Below, piece by piece: positions 16,115-24,941 of a stretch of 64,000 nucleotides of DNA. Location: the NCBI RefSeq assembly GCF_024721265.1, contig NZ_JAMXOC010000010.1, forward strand, positions 1 through 64,000, given 5' to 3'. Position 1 is the first letter of the stretch. Each line of letters opens with the position of its first letter. The notes beneath the pieces are model-generated. The model did no database searches. It worked only from the letters and a program-made list of their open reading frames with translations, and had not been told where the DNA came from. This stretch comes from Ohessyouella blattaphilus. Lineage in GTDB: Bacteria > Bacillota > Clostridia > Lachnospirales > Lachnospiraceae. The position numbers and the translations under genes are program-made.

Positions 16115-17314
16115 ATGAAAAAGCGGATACTTTTGTTGCTGGGAATAGTACTAACGTTACTATTTCTCGTAACTAGTTGCCAAACGAAAAAGGAAGAGCC
16201 GAAAAAAGAGGAGAAGCCCCAGGAGCCTGTAGTAGAGGAAACAGCTCAGGAGGTAACGCTCCTTTTAAAGGACGACGAATTTGACCTTTTTTTATCGAAA
16301 GAAGTGATCAAGGCCTTTGAAGAAGAGTATCCAGAAATAAAAATTAAGAAGAGCAAAACGAAAGATATCGTTAAGTATTACGAAGAACTTGAAGAGACAG
16401 AGCCGGAAGCACTGGCGGATATCGTGGTGAATGAGGCAGGAACCATTGCTCTTAATCAGGGGAAGTGGGCGAATTTAACGGCCCTAGATTCGGAGTTTGT
16501 CGGCCAGATTCCTGAGGCCTTAGAGTATGCCGATGAAGAAGCAGTGTACGGAATTCCGCTAAAAATGGAGACCGACTACGTCTTTTACTGGAAAGATTTA
16601 TTTGCGGAGCAAGAACTAGCCGTACCGGAGACGTGGTCAGAGTTTGTAGAGACAGCGTTTGCGCTTACCGAGAAGGTAGGCAGTGAAGATCCTGAGTTTA
16701 TCGCTCTTGGCTGCGGCTTTAAGGATATTTGGCCTTGTTATCCCTACATGGAAATTTTGCCGGTAGCGGAGACGGGTGACATTTATAGGGCTTATGAAAA
16801 GGTGTATCAGCTTCTAGGAAGCGAGGCGGTGAGTGGGGACTTATTAAGCCTTGGAAGAAGTGAAGTGACCAGCTTATTTGCCAGTAAAAAAGTGGGGATG
16901 ATGACTTTATCGGGCAGTGAGTACCAGAAGATAAAGGAAGACTTGAGTGAAGAAGAACTGGAGAATTTGGGGTGCTTCTATTTGCCAGTGCGGGATACGA
17001 AAGAGGAACCGTTCCGAGTGGTTACCTATGGAAAGACCTTCCTTAGCATAAATGAGGCTAGTGAGAACAAAGAGGCAGCTTTAACTTTTATCAGGTGGAT
17101 TTATGCTGAGAGCGGCTACCAGGAGTTCTTAGCAGAAGAGCAGGAGTTTCTCCAACAGGCAAGTATACAGATGCCGGAAGTCGAAGTGCTTACGTATCAT
17201 AGCCAGTCTCAGGCGCTCCCTTTTTGGAGCTGTGAGTTAGGGGTGCAGATGCTGACGGAAGAGTTTGATTTTGAGCAGGAGATGGAGTATGTTTACGAAA
17301 GAGGTCAAGATTAG
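16115..17314 (+). CDS. Extracellular solute-binding lipoprotein (family 1, sugar-type)
   Basis: The 399-residue product begins with a lipoprotein signal (MKKRILLLLGIV... ending VTSC, lipidated Cys22), then a Lys/Glu/Pro-rich linker of about 25 residues that spaces it from the membrane. The body follows the bacterial family-1 solute-binding fold, with a ligand-facing pattern around YGIPLKMETDYVFYWKDLF and PETWSEFVE that is common in carbohydrate binding proteins. No permease genes are adjacent. Its 3' end overlaps the AraC-GH39 gene by 26 bp, so binding protein and regulator are translationally linked. It may present sugar to an importer encoded elsewhere or serve as a sensor input. Confidence 0.85.
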   Translation: MKKRILLLLGIVLTLLFLVTSCQTKKEEPKKEEKPQEPVVEETAQEVTLLLKDDEFDLFLSKEVIKAFEEEYPEIKIKKSKTKDIVKYYEELEETEPEALADIVVNEAGTIALNQGKWANLTALDSEFVGQIPEALEYADEEAVYGIPLKMETDYVFYWKDLFAEQELAVPETWSEFVETAFALTEKVGSEDPEFIALGCGFKDIWPCYPYMEILPVAETGDIYRAYEKVYQLLGSEAVSGDLLSLGRSEVTSLFASKKVGMMTLSGSEYQKIKEDLSEEELENLGCFYLPVRDTKEEPFRVVTYGKTFLSINEASENKEAALTFIRWIYAESGYQEFLAEEQEFLQQASIQMPEVEVLTYHSQSQALPFWSCELGVQMLTEEFDFEQEMEYVYERGQD

Positions 17315-19622
17315 TTTATTGTCGATGGACTATGCGCCCTCTCATGTGCACACGGGGATTCAGTGTATCCTTATGCTGAAGGGCTCGGTGGAGGTTGTGC
17401 TAGAAGAGGGGAGTACGACCCTTAACGGGGAAGATTTATTTGTTATTAACGAAAATGTGCGCCATGAAGTGATTCCGCAAGGAGCAAATGTGGCGCTTAT
17501 CTTGCGGGTGGAAAAGGATTATATTAGCCGAGAGAACGAGGAATTTGCTAACCGGTCTATCTTTTGTCACTGCATCGGTCATTCAGATGAGAATAGCCAC
17601 TATTACGGGCTTAAAAATGCCCTTATTCGTATGCTTTATATTATTTCGAACAAAGAAGACGGGTATTACTTGGATTTTAAGGTAGAGTTACTGCGATTTA
17701 TCTTTATCCTCTATACTCGTTTTTTTGATAAGGAAATAGAACAAGAGAAGCAAAGAGGCGAGAATAGCTTAGAAGAGATATTAAGATATATTCAGCAGAA
17801 CCATGCCCGGTCCCTAAAGCTAGAGGAAGTGGCTAAGATTGCGTATATGTCGCCCCAGTATTTTTCACGACGTTTTAAGGCGAAGGTGGGAAAAGGATTT
17901 CATGAGTACTTAACGGAATTTCGCCTGCAAAAAGCAGTTAAAAGTCTGGTGGGAACCGACGATTCGCTGATAAAAATCGCTCTTGATCACGGGTTTGCCA
18001 ACGGCAAATCCTTTAGTGAGGCTTTTAAGAAAGAATATCAGGAAACCCCGGGAAATTACCGGAAGCACCATTTGCGGCAAAGCGAAGACAAGGGGGATGA
18101 GGAGCGGTTTTATGCTTCCGACATTAGCTTTGAACTGGATATTGAGCTTAAGGATGTGATGCGGTATTTAAAGAAGTATGAAATGAATACCGGTAGTCGC
18201 ACGCTGAATAAGACCGCCTATGAAATTCCCATGACCGATAAGCTAGTAGACGTATTGGTGCCTCAGGAAAATATTCTTAATATTGGCAGGGTAACTACAG
18301 CCGGTTATACAAATCTGTACGCGCAGCTGCCTAGGCTAAGAGAGCGGTTAGGCTTTAAGTACGTATACTTTGAACTGGAATATAATTTTGTGGTCGAGAG
18401 TGTGGATTACAGCTTAGTGGTCTGCAATCAGTTCTTTCGCTTAGTGGATAAGCTGCGCAGCGAACAGCTGATTCCGATGATTAAAATTGTGCCGGAAGCC
18501 ATCTATAAGAAAGATTCGAGCGCCAATATGTTGGTGGACTTAGATAAGAAAATTGATATCTTTATCCGCTGCATTTCGGCGGTTTATCCCCGGAACTTTA
18601 TCGAAAGCTGGAAGTTTAATATTTGCTATGAGGAAGATTTTGGTGAGGAGTATCGATTTGCCTTTTACCGAAAGGTATGGCACAGACTTAAAAAAGCCTA
18701 TCCCAAGATTCATATTGGCTATTACGGTCTAAGCGATGATCGGACAGAGAGTCGGGAGCACTTGCAGAAGGTTTTGGGAGCGCTAAAGCAGGAGAAGATT
18801 ATGCCAGACTTCTTTACCTTCGGTATCTTTCCGGCAAGTATACAAGGGACGTATTTAAAAAATAAACTTTTGTATTCGTCTATGGAAGGGTATCATAAAG
18901 AGATGGTAACCGCCGTAAAGGAGTGTTTCGTGAATCTTGGTATCCAAGTTCCGCCCCTTTACTTAGTGGAGTGGAACACCTTGAAGGGCAGTATTGCCAC
19001 CGAAAGTATCCTGTATTTTCGCTCAGCCCTGATTGTCAATGCTTTGCTAGCGATGAATAAGGTGATTCGCGGAGCTGGTTACTGGGCGGATTCTTCGGTA
19101 GCCTCGATTTACTCTAAGGAGGAGACCATGTCGGATTTAGCCCTTCATATGCTAGACGATGTGCGACGCCCCATTTATCCAGTGCTAGAAATTATGAACC
19201 GAATCGGCAGTCACATGATTTATCGTGAAAAAAATGTAATTGCCTCGATTACGGAAGGCGGCGATTATGCCATTCTTCTTTGGAATCCTAAGTATCTTAA
19301 TCCGACGTATTCTGTGGATGATACGATTACCGATTCTCTAACGGAAAATATAGAGATCAAGCTTACCAATCTTACCGACGGGGTGTACCAGATTAAGAAG
19401 GTGGTCTGTAACAAGCAGCAGTCTGGGGCGATTACCCAGATTACCAATGCCGGTTATCCCGATTTTAACGATGGCGAGGTGTTTGAATACATCCAATACA
19501 ATATCGCCAATGGTCTAAGCGTGTATGATGAAAATATCTACGACGGAAGCTATGTTCTTAATACCGATCTCTTATATAATGCGGTAGTTCTCTATATGAT
19601 AACGAAGAAGAGACAGTCATGA
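17289..19622 (+). CDS. AraC-family regulator fused to a GH39-like C-terminal domain
   Basis: This 777-residue protein has an N-terminal cupin sensor (about residues 10-75), an AraC/XylS DNA-binding domain with two helix-turn-helices (about 160-260; AYMSPQYFSRRFKAKVG and KSFSEAFKKEYQETPGNYR), and a ~500-residue C-terminal region resembling GH39 beta-xylosidase folds. Glutamates at positions suited to catalysis appear in the WKFNICYEED and LVEWNTL segments, but the canonical WNE triad is not obvious. The domain may therefore bind rather than cleave sugars. The protein has no signal peptide and should be cytoplasmic. ATG 17289, with GGAGATGGAG upstream, is preferred over the TTG at 17265. The stop lies in the following terminator stem. 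Confidence 0.85.
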   Translation: MFTKEVKISLLSMDYAPSHVHTGIQCILMLKGSVEVVLEEGSTTLNGEDLFVINENVRHEVIPQGANVALILRVEKDYISRENEEFANRSIFCHCIGHSDENSHYYGLKNALIRMLYIISNKEDGYYLDFKVELLRFIFILYTRFFDKEIEQEKQRGENSLEEILRYIQQNHARSLKLEEVAKIAYMSPQYFSRRFKAKVGKGFHEYLTEFRLQKAVKSLVGTDDSLIKIALDHGFANGKSFSEAFKKEYQETPGNYRKHHLRQSEDKGDEERFYASDISFELDIELKDVMRYLKKYEMNTGSRTLNKTAYEIPMTDKLVDVLVPQENILNIGRVTTAGYTNLYAQLPRLRERLGFKYVYFELEYNFVVESVDYSLVVCNQFFRLVDKLRSEQLIPMIKIVPEAIYKKDSSANMLVDLDKKIDIFIRCISAVYPRNFIESWKFNICYEEDFGEEYRFAFYRKVWHRLKKAYPKIHIGYYGLSDDRTESREHLQKVLGALKQEKIMPDFFTFGIFPASIQGTYLKNKLLYSSMEGYHKEMVTAVKECFVNLGIQVPPLYLVEWNTLKGSIATESILYFRSALIVNALLAMNKVIRGAGYWADSSVASIYSKEETMSDLALHMLDDVRRPIYPVLEIMNRIGSHMIYREKNVIASITEGGDYAILLWNPKYLNPTYSVDDTITDSLTENIEIKLTNLTDGVYQIKKVVCNKQQSGAITQITNAGYPDFNDGEVFEYIQYNIANGLSVYDENIYDGSYVLNTDLLYNAVVLYMITKKRQS

Positions 19623-19645
19623 CAAGAAATGACTGTCTTTTTTTG
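19611..19645 (+). terminator. Rho-independent terminator overlapping the AraC-GH39 stop codon
   Basis: AGACAGTCAT (19611-19620) pairs perfectly with ATGACTGTCT (19629-19638), followed by seven T. The TGA stop (19620-19622) is inside the hairpin. Confidence 0.92.
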
Positions 19646-19774
19646 TGCGCGGAAAGCCTTTAGGAAAAACACGTTAATAATTGACTAATAGAGACAAAGA
19701 GTCGCTGTTTATAATCAGACAATACCTAGATATTATAATAAGCAATTAGTATATTCAGGAAAGGAAGGGAAGAA

Positions 19775-20482
19775 ATGAAAAATTTTTTAGAAATTGCCAA
19801 TTCACAAACCCTATTTATCCTCTGTTTGGTACCTATTTTATTAGTGGTAGGACAGTCGGTTATCTTTGTGAGGATGGGGCTAAAAAGAACGAAAGAACTG
19901 AACATGAACCAGACGAACGTCAAGAAAGCGATGGTCAATAGTGCAGTGTTTTCACTTTTACCATCACTGCCAATCGTAATTACGGTAGCAGCGCTTATGC
20001 CGTCACTAGGAAAGTACGTGCCTTGGCTTAGACTCTCAGTTATCGGTTCGGTAAGCTATGAGTCAGCCGCTGCAGATATGACCCTGAGAATGTTTGGATA
20101 CGAAGGTATGGGGGATGCTAGTGTATCGGGTCCAGCGTTTATCAGCGCCGTCTGGGTAATGTGCGGCGTGAGTATTGTTTGGCCGCTGGTAAATGTGTTA
20201 CTGCTTAAGTTCTATGACGGCCGTGTAAAAAGTGCCCAGTCAAGTGGGGGCTTTATGAAGGTAGCGGCGGGCGCTATGTTTATTGGCTTGATGTGTGTCA
20301 TGTTCGTACCTCGCGCCGTTAATTTCCAGGATCCGGTGGGAATCGTTGTCTGTCTGACAGCGGGAATTGCGGTGGTGTTACTAGACTGGATATCTAAGAA
20401 ACTAAGCCTTAAGTGGCTCTCTGATTTCTCCTTCCCAATGGCGATGATCATGGGTATGGCGATGGCGATTATTATTTCATAG
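19775..20482 (+). CDS. DUF5058 family membrane protein
   Basis: A 235-residue polytopic membrane protein with about six helices, matching the DUF5058 family as I recall it (N-terminal FLEIANSQTLFILCLVPI, then VFVRMGLKRTKEL-type segment). The function is not established. It is the first of a three-gene set with a second membrane protein and an M20 amidohydrolase, which suggests a two-component carrier for a peptide-like or acylated amino acid substrate. GGAAAGGAAGGG precedes the ATG. A 152-bp gap upstream holds two TATAAT-like boxes but no -35 at acceptable spacing. Confidence 0.8.
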   Translation: MKNFLEIANSQTLFILCLVPILLVVGQSVIFVRMGLKRTKELNMNQTNVKKAMVNSAVFSLLPSLPIVITVAALMPSLGKYVPWLRLSVIGSVSYESAAADMTLRMFGYEGMGDASVSGPAFISAVWVMCGVSIVWPLVNVLLLKFYDGRVKSAQSSGGFMKVAAGAMFIGLMCVMFVPRAVNFQDPVGIVVCLTAGIAVVLLDWISKKLSLKWLSDFSFPMAMIMGMAMAIIIS

Positions 20483-20495
20483 GAGGAAAATGAGC

Positions 20496-21191
20496 ATGAG
20501 TGAATACAATAGAAAAGTACATTTAGTCGGACGTATATCGTCATTTTTAATTATCGTAGCACTTCTTGGGGTTCCTTTTTTAACCTCGTTGTTTTTTAAA
20601 GAAGAAATTGATTGGGGCACGACCTTTGCTGCCATCGGCTCGGTCTTGATGGTCTTTGGCCCGGTAGCGGTAATCGAGTTTTTGTCCTACCTACCGATTA
20701 TCGGTGCTGGTGGCCAGTATTTATCCTTTGTCACAGGTAACGTCATGAATATGAAGATTCCCGCCGCTACTAGCGGTCGTAAAATCGCTGGTGTAGAAAC
20801 GGGTTCTGATGAAGGGGATGCAATTTCGATGATTTCCATTGCGATCTCTTCTTTAGTAACCACAGCGGTACTCTTTGTGGGCATGGTTTTAGCCGCTCAG
20901 CTTTTACCACTGCTGAATAGCCCTGTCTTAGCACCGGCCTTTGCCAACGTCATGCCTGCCATTATGGGAGCCCTTGGCTTTCCGGTAATCGTCCGGGACT
21001 TACGGACGTCTTGGCTACCGGCGCTTATTTCAGTTGTCTTAACCGTGGGCTTATCCTACGGGACGTTTATGAGTAAGCAAGGTCCGATGATGATATTGTT
21101 CTTATTCATCTCTTTGGCCTGGTCCTTCTTCTTATATAAAAGAGGCCAAGCCCAGAAAGCAGGCGCACGGGAAGTGTCGGAACGAGCATAA
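20496..21191 (+). CDS. Polytopic membrane protein, partner of the DUF5058 protein
   Basis: This 231-residue protein has about six hydrophobic helices. The central cytoplasmic loop (VMNMKIPAATSGRKIAG, then GSDEGDAISM) is the most distinctive part. I do not recognise a named family, but genes of this kind follow DUF5058 genes. The two ATGs at 20490 and 20496 are in frame; the AGGAGG at 20481-20486 is nine bases from the second and only three from the first, so 20496 is the likelier start. It overlaps nothing and is followed 23 bp later by the amidohydrolase. It is plausibly the second half of a membrane carrier. Confidence 0.75.
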   Translation: MSEYNRKVHLVGRISSFLIIVALLGVPFLTSLFFKEEIDWGTTFAAIGSVLMVFGPVAVIEFLSYLPIIGAGGQYLSFVTGNVMNMKIPAATSGRKIAGVETGSDEGDAISMISIAISSLVTTAVLFVGMVLAAQLLPLLNSPVLAPAFANVMPAIMGALGFPVIVRDLRTSWLPALISVVLTVGLSYGTFMSKQGPMMILFLFISLAWSFFLYKRGQAQKAGAREVSERA

Positions 21192-21214
21192 ATAAAAATA
21201 AATGGAGGATTATA

Positions 21215-22408
21215 ATGAAATATTTAGAGGAAGCAAAAGCAATTGAGGAAGAAATTATTGCCAATCGGCGCTACGTTCACCAACACGCGGAAATCGGACT
21301 AGATCTGCCGGTGACGAAGACCTTCGTTATGGAAAAGCTAAAAGAGATGGGCTATGAGCCCCAAGACTGTGCCAGAGGCGTGGTGGCGCTAGTGGGTGGC
21401 AAGAAGCCGGGTAAAGTATTCTTATTACGGGCCGATATGGACGCGCTGCCAATTCAAGAAGAAGGAGATCATGAATTCAAGTCAGAGACAGGAAGCATGC
21501 ACGCCTGTGGACACGATATGCATACGGCGATGCTCTTAGGCGCTGCCCGTATCTTAAAGCAACATGAAGACGAAATCGAGGGGACTATTAAGCTGATGTT
21601 TCAGCCGGCAGAAGAAAGCCTCTTAGGCGCCATTGAAATGGTAGAGGCCGGTATTCTCGAGAATCCAAAAGTCGATGCCGCAGCCTTTGTCCACGTCTTT
21701 TCTGGAATGCCTTTAGCTTCAAGAAGCGTTATTATGCCAGAGGCTGGGTCAAACTTCTCAGCTGCAGATTGGTTTGAAATTCACGTCCAAGGTAAAGGTT
21801 GTCACGGAGCGATGCCAAATACCGGGGTGGATCCCTTAAATGTGATTACCCATATCTATCAGGCTCTGCAATCGATTCACGCTAGAGAAATGCCAACAGG
21901 CGCCTCACTTGCCCTAACCATGGGACAGCTTCACGGCGGCGCGGTATCGAATGTAATTCCAGATACCGCTTTTATGAGCGGCACCATTCGAACGAGAGAT
22001 GAGAGCGTGAGAGCGTTTGTACTGAAGCGGATAGAAGAAATCTCTGATGGGATTGCTAGGACCTTCCGGGCAGAAGCGACGGTTAAGTTCCCTACCCAGT
22101 GTCCGGCAATGGCCTCAGATCCAGTGATGGTGGATCAGGTAAAAGAACTTCTGCCTCAGATATTATCAGAGGATCAGATTCTCGATTTGGGAGAAAAGTC
22201 AGGAATCTTTAAGACGGGATCAGAAGATTTTGCTCACGTCTCGACCAGAGTTCCGGCGGTCTTCTTAGCACTAGGTGCTGGGAATTCCGAGGATGGGTAT
22301 GAATATCCGCTCCACCATCCAAAAGTGTTCTTTGATGAAGGGGCTATGCCAGTGGGAACGGCGACTTACGTAGGGGTTGCTATGGAATGGCTCAAAAAAT
22401 ATAAATAA
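21215..22408 (+). CDS. M20-family amidohydrolase (N-acyl-amino-acid hydrolase-like)
   Basis: The 397-residue enzyme belongs to the M20D amidohydrolases (hippurate hydrolase, N-acetyldiaminopimelate deacetylase, IAA-conjugate hydrolases). Metal-binding motifs include RADMDALPI, HACGHDMHTAML with its cysteine ligand, the acidic pair in FQPAEES, and a late histidine in YPLHHPKVFF. The dimerisation lid domain sits in the middle (VQGKGCHGAMPNTGVDPL). The product is cytoplasmic, with no signal peptide. It should release an amino acid from an acylated or conjugated form brought in by the two membrane proteins upstream. The exact substrate is unknown. Confidence 0.9.
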   Translation: MKYLEEAKAIEEEIIANRRYVHQHAEIGLDLPVTKTFVMEKLKEMGYEPQDCARGVVALVGGKKPGKVFLLRADMDALPIQEEGDHEFKSETGSMHACGHDMHTAMLLGAARILKQHEDEIEGTIKLMFQPAEESLLGAIEMVEAGILENPKVDAAAFVHVFSGMPLASRSVIMPEAGSNFSAADWFEIHVQGKGCHGAMPNTGVDPLNVITHIYQALQSIHAREMPTGASLALTMGQLHGGAVSNVIPDTAFMSGTIRTRDESVRAFVLKRIEEISDGIARTFRAEATVKFPTQCPAMASDPVMVDQVKELLPQILSEDQILDLGEKSGIFKTGSEDFAHVSTRVPAVFLALGAGNSEDGYEYPLHHPKVFFDEGAMPVGTATYVGVAMEWLKKYK

Positions 22409-22422
22409 AGTATGAAATGAAG

Positions 22423-22449
22423 GCGGTCGCTTGTTAGCGGCCGCTTTTT
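22423..22449 (+). terminator. Rho-independent terminator after the amidohydrolase
   Basis: GCGGTCGC (22423-22430) pairs with GCGGCCGC (22437-22444) with one T-G wobble, then five T. It lies 18 bases before the next start codon. Confidence 0.85.
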
Positions 22450-22466
22450 CCTGTAGAATGGGAGCT

Positions 22467-23513
22467 ATGGAATATTATAAAATTAACTATTATGATCAAT
22501 TTAAATGCTTAGCAGACAAGTGCCCCGAGACATGCTGTGCCGGTTGGCAGATTGTCATCGATGAGGAAAGCTTAGATAAATATAAAGCCATAGGTGGAAG
22601 CCTGCTTGAGGGTATCGACTTAGAGCAAGAATGCTTTTATCAAGATAGAGAAGGGCGTTGTGCTTTTCTAAGAAAAGACAATCTGTGTGAAATCTATAAG
22701 GAGTGCGGTGCGTCCTATCTGTGCGATACCTGCCGGATGTACCCCCGTCACGTAGAGGAGTTTGAAGGAGAGCGAGAACTGACGATATCCATCTCCTGTC
22801 CAGAAGGAATTCGTTTACTACTAGCCCAAGAGAAACCCCTCTTTTTTACACATACAAGGGATGAGGAGACTGAGTTCTTTGAGGAATTCGATACGGTACT
22901 TTACCGTTTTCTGAAAGAAACTAGAAAAGAGCTGCTACGACTAATCTACGATTCAGAGATATCCTACAGTGAGCTACGAGGACAGCTACTGGGAGCCGGT
23001 GAAATCCTTCAGTCTTATACGGACGAGGAAGATCTTGAAGAGGTAGAGGCGGCAAACCTTTGGCAAAAGCGTTCTCTTACCAGTGACTTTGCTGGTGATT
23101 ATAGGAGAGAGGTGCGAGGAGGCTGGAAGCTAATGAAAGTCCACTGCGAATTCAGAGATCCAGGATTTGTACAAATGGCAGATCAGAGTCTAGCGGCACC
23201 AGAGCGTAAAGAAACGAAAAAATTGCCAGAATTTGATTTCTATTTTCGCCAGCTTTTGGCGTACTTTATTCTTAGTTACTATACGGGGGCTGCCTATAGT
23301 GCGAATCCACTGGCAATTGTTAAGATGGCACTCTTTAATGTAGAGCTGATTCGCAGCCTCTGGCAGGCGAATCTGGAGTGTGAGCAGCCAGAAGAAGCAA
23401 GGGAGCTTTTGGAAAATATTAGTAGCAGTTATTCCCGGGAGCTTGAACATTCCTGGGAGAATATGAATGCGTTAGAGGATTTGGTGGTTGAAGAACTGTA
23501 TCTTAAAGGCTAG
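22467..23513 (+). CDS. FliB-like protein (flagellin lysine-N-methylase family), cysteine-rich
   Basis: The 348-residue protein starts YYKINYYDQFKCLADKCPETCCAGWQ, and continues with a series of cysteines (CAFL, CEIY, CGASYLCDTCRMYPRH) that match the zinc/iron-sulfur-binding N-terminal part of FliB, which methylates flagellin lysines in Salmonella. No flagellar gene is in the window. In clostridia this family is widespread and the substrate is often unproven, so the methylase label is provisional. ATG 22467 follows GGGAG; the earlier TTG at 22431 lies inside the terminator of the preceding gene. The C-terminal half is helical and poorly conserved. Confidence 0.8.
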   Translation: MEYYKINYYDQFKCLADKCPETCCAGWQIVIDEESLDKYKAIGGSLLEGIDLEQECFYQDREGRCAFLRKDNLCEIYKECGASYLCDTCRMYPRHVEEFEGERELTISISCPEGIRLLLAQEKPLFFTHTRDEETEFFEEFDTVLYRFLKETRKELLRLIYDSEISYSELRGQLLGAGEILQSYTDEEDLEEVEAANLWQKRSLTSDFAGDYRREVRGGWKLMKVHCEFRDPGFVQMADQSLAAPERKETKKLPEFDFYFRQLLAYFILSYYTGAAYSANPLAIVKMALFNVELIRSLWQANLECEQPEEARELLENISSSYSRELEHSWENMNALEDLVVEELYLKG

Positions 23514-23549
23514 AATGGACAGTAGGTCTAATAACTGGAGGTGTAAACA

Positions 23550-24002
23550 TTGAAAAGCTTTTTGAAAGAATTTAAGGAATTTATCAGTAAGGGAAATGTG
23601 ATTGATTTGGCAGTGGGTGTGATTATCGGTGGTGCGTTTCAAAAAATCGTAAACTCCCTAGTGGAAGACATTATCACGCCCCTTATCAATATGGTGGCTC
23701 ATGTAGAAAGTGTCGATAAGCTGGCTGTAAAAATTGGATCGGCGACCCTAGCATATGGAAAGTTTATCGAAGCGATTTTAAGTTTTCTAATTATGGCGTT
23801 AGTCATCTTTCTGATTATCAAGGGTATGAACAGTCTGTCACAGACAGCAGGGAAGATGATGCCAGGAGAACAGAAGGAAGAGATGGATAGTGAGCCGACA
23901 ACAAAGGAATGTCCGTATTGTTTTTCGACCATTCCGTATCAGGCGGTGCGCTGTCCGAAGTGTACGTCCATACTTAAAGAAGGGATAAAGTTCGAGGAAT
24001 AA
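23550..24002 (+). CDS. mscL: Large-conductance mechanosensitive channel with C-terminal zinc ribbon
   Basis: A 150-residue homopentameric channel that opens under membrane tension to release solutes on hypo-osmotic shock. The N-terminus FKEFISKGNVIDLAVGVIIGGAF and following first pore helix with IVNSLVEDIITPLI are canonical, and the second helix is about residues 70-95. After the helical bundle the tail carries CPYC and CPKC pairs, a zinc-ribbon-like end seen in some Bacillota MscL but absent from the textbook protein. The start is TTG, preceded by GGAGGTG at the right spacing. It stands alone between FliB-like and EamA genes. Confidence 0.93.
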   Translation: MKSFLKEFKEFISKGNVIDLAVGVIIGGAFQKIVNSLVEDIITPLINMVAHVESVDKLAVKIGSATLAYGKFIEAILSFLIMALVIFLIIKGMNSLSQTAGKMMPGEQKEEMDSEPTTKECPYCFSTIPYQAVRCPKCTSILKEGIKFEE

Positions 24003-24023
24003 AGGAATGAAAAAGGAATAGTT

Positions 24024-24941
24024 ATGAAGGTTAAAGGAATTATTATGTTAGCACTAGTGTCCTTTATTTGGGGGACCTCGTTTGTAGCTCAAAGTCTTGG
24101 GGCAGATATGCTGCCTCCATTTACATTTAATGGCGTTCGCTGTATTATTGGCGGAATCGCCTTACTCCCTTGTATCTGGTTCTTAGATAGATCAGATAGA
24201 AAGGGAGAAAGGCCTAAGGCAAACTACCGGCGTAAGGATTTGCTTATCGGCGGACTTGCCTGTGGCATAGTGCTTTTTGTGGCTAGTACCTTGCAGCAGA
24301 TCGGAATTCGTTATACCACTGCCGGTAAGACAGGTTTTATCACCGCCTTTTATATTGTCTTCGTACCCGTAATCTGCTTCTTTATGAAGAAACAAACCGG
24401 ACTGCAGATTTGGTTAGCTGTAGGCTTGGCTTTTGTGGGACTTTATTTTCTCTGCGTCTCAGAGGAATTTGTCTTGGCAAAAGAGGACATGATCCTGTTC
24501 TTATCAGCCCTTGTCTATGCCGTACATATTATGGTGATTGATCATTTCACCATGAAAGCGCCGGGAGTTAAGATGTCCTGCTTACAATTCTTTGTGGCAG
24601 GCGGCTTATCCCTACCGGTGATTCTTTTTTCGGAGAGTCCAAAGCTTTCGACGTTTGTACCGGCGATTGGTCCCCTTTTATATGCAGGCGTGCTCTCTTG
24701 TGGGGTGGCATATACGTTACAGATTATTGGACAGCGGTATGTAAAGGCCACGGTGGCCTCTTTGATTTTAAGTATGGAGGCATGCTTTTCCGTATTGGCT
24801 GGTTGGCTAGTGCTAAAAGAGTACCTAAGTCCAAAGGAGCTACTGGGATGTTTGTTGATGTTTGGGGCAATTTTAATTGCTCAAGTGCAGCTACCAAGTA
24901 AAGCAAAGGTAGTAGAATTAGAAGGAGAAGAAGTATCATGA
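24024..24941 (+). CDS. EamA-family (DMT) transporter
   Basis: This 305-residue inner-membrane protein has ten predicted helices in two EamA repeats; the first begins SFIWGTSFVAQ and the second carries LSCGVAYTLQIIGQRYVKATVASLILSME-type sequence near residue 225. DMT-superfamily members export or import amino acids, nucleotide sugars or other small metabolites, and the substrate cannot be called here. The gene overlaps the following GNAT gene by four bases (ATGA), which points to translational coupling. Confidence 0.9.
   Translation: MKVKGIIMLALVSFIWGTSFVAQSLGADMLPPFTFNGVRCIIGGIALLPCIWFLDRSDRKGERPKANYRRKDLLIGGLACGIVLFVASTLQQIGIRYTTAGKTGFITAFYIVFVPVICFFMKKQTGLQIWLAVGLAFVGLYFLCVSEEFVLAKEDMILFLSALVYAVHIMVIDHFTMKAPGVKMSCLQFFVAGGLSLPVILFSESPKLSTFVPAIGPLLYAGVLSCGVAYTLQIIGQRYVKATVASLILSMEACFSVLAGWLVLKEYLSPKELLGCLLMFGAILIAQVQLPSKAKVVELEGEEVS

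Noticed and set aside
19681-19715. Promoter TTGACT...TATAAT before the DUF5058 gene
   Set aside because: The boxes are 23 bases apart, outside the range accepted by sigma-A; a second TATAAT at 19734 has no -35.
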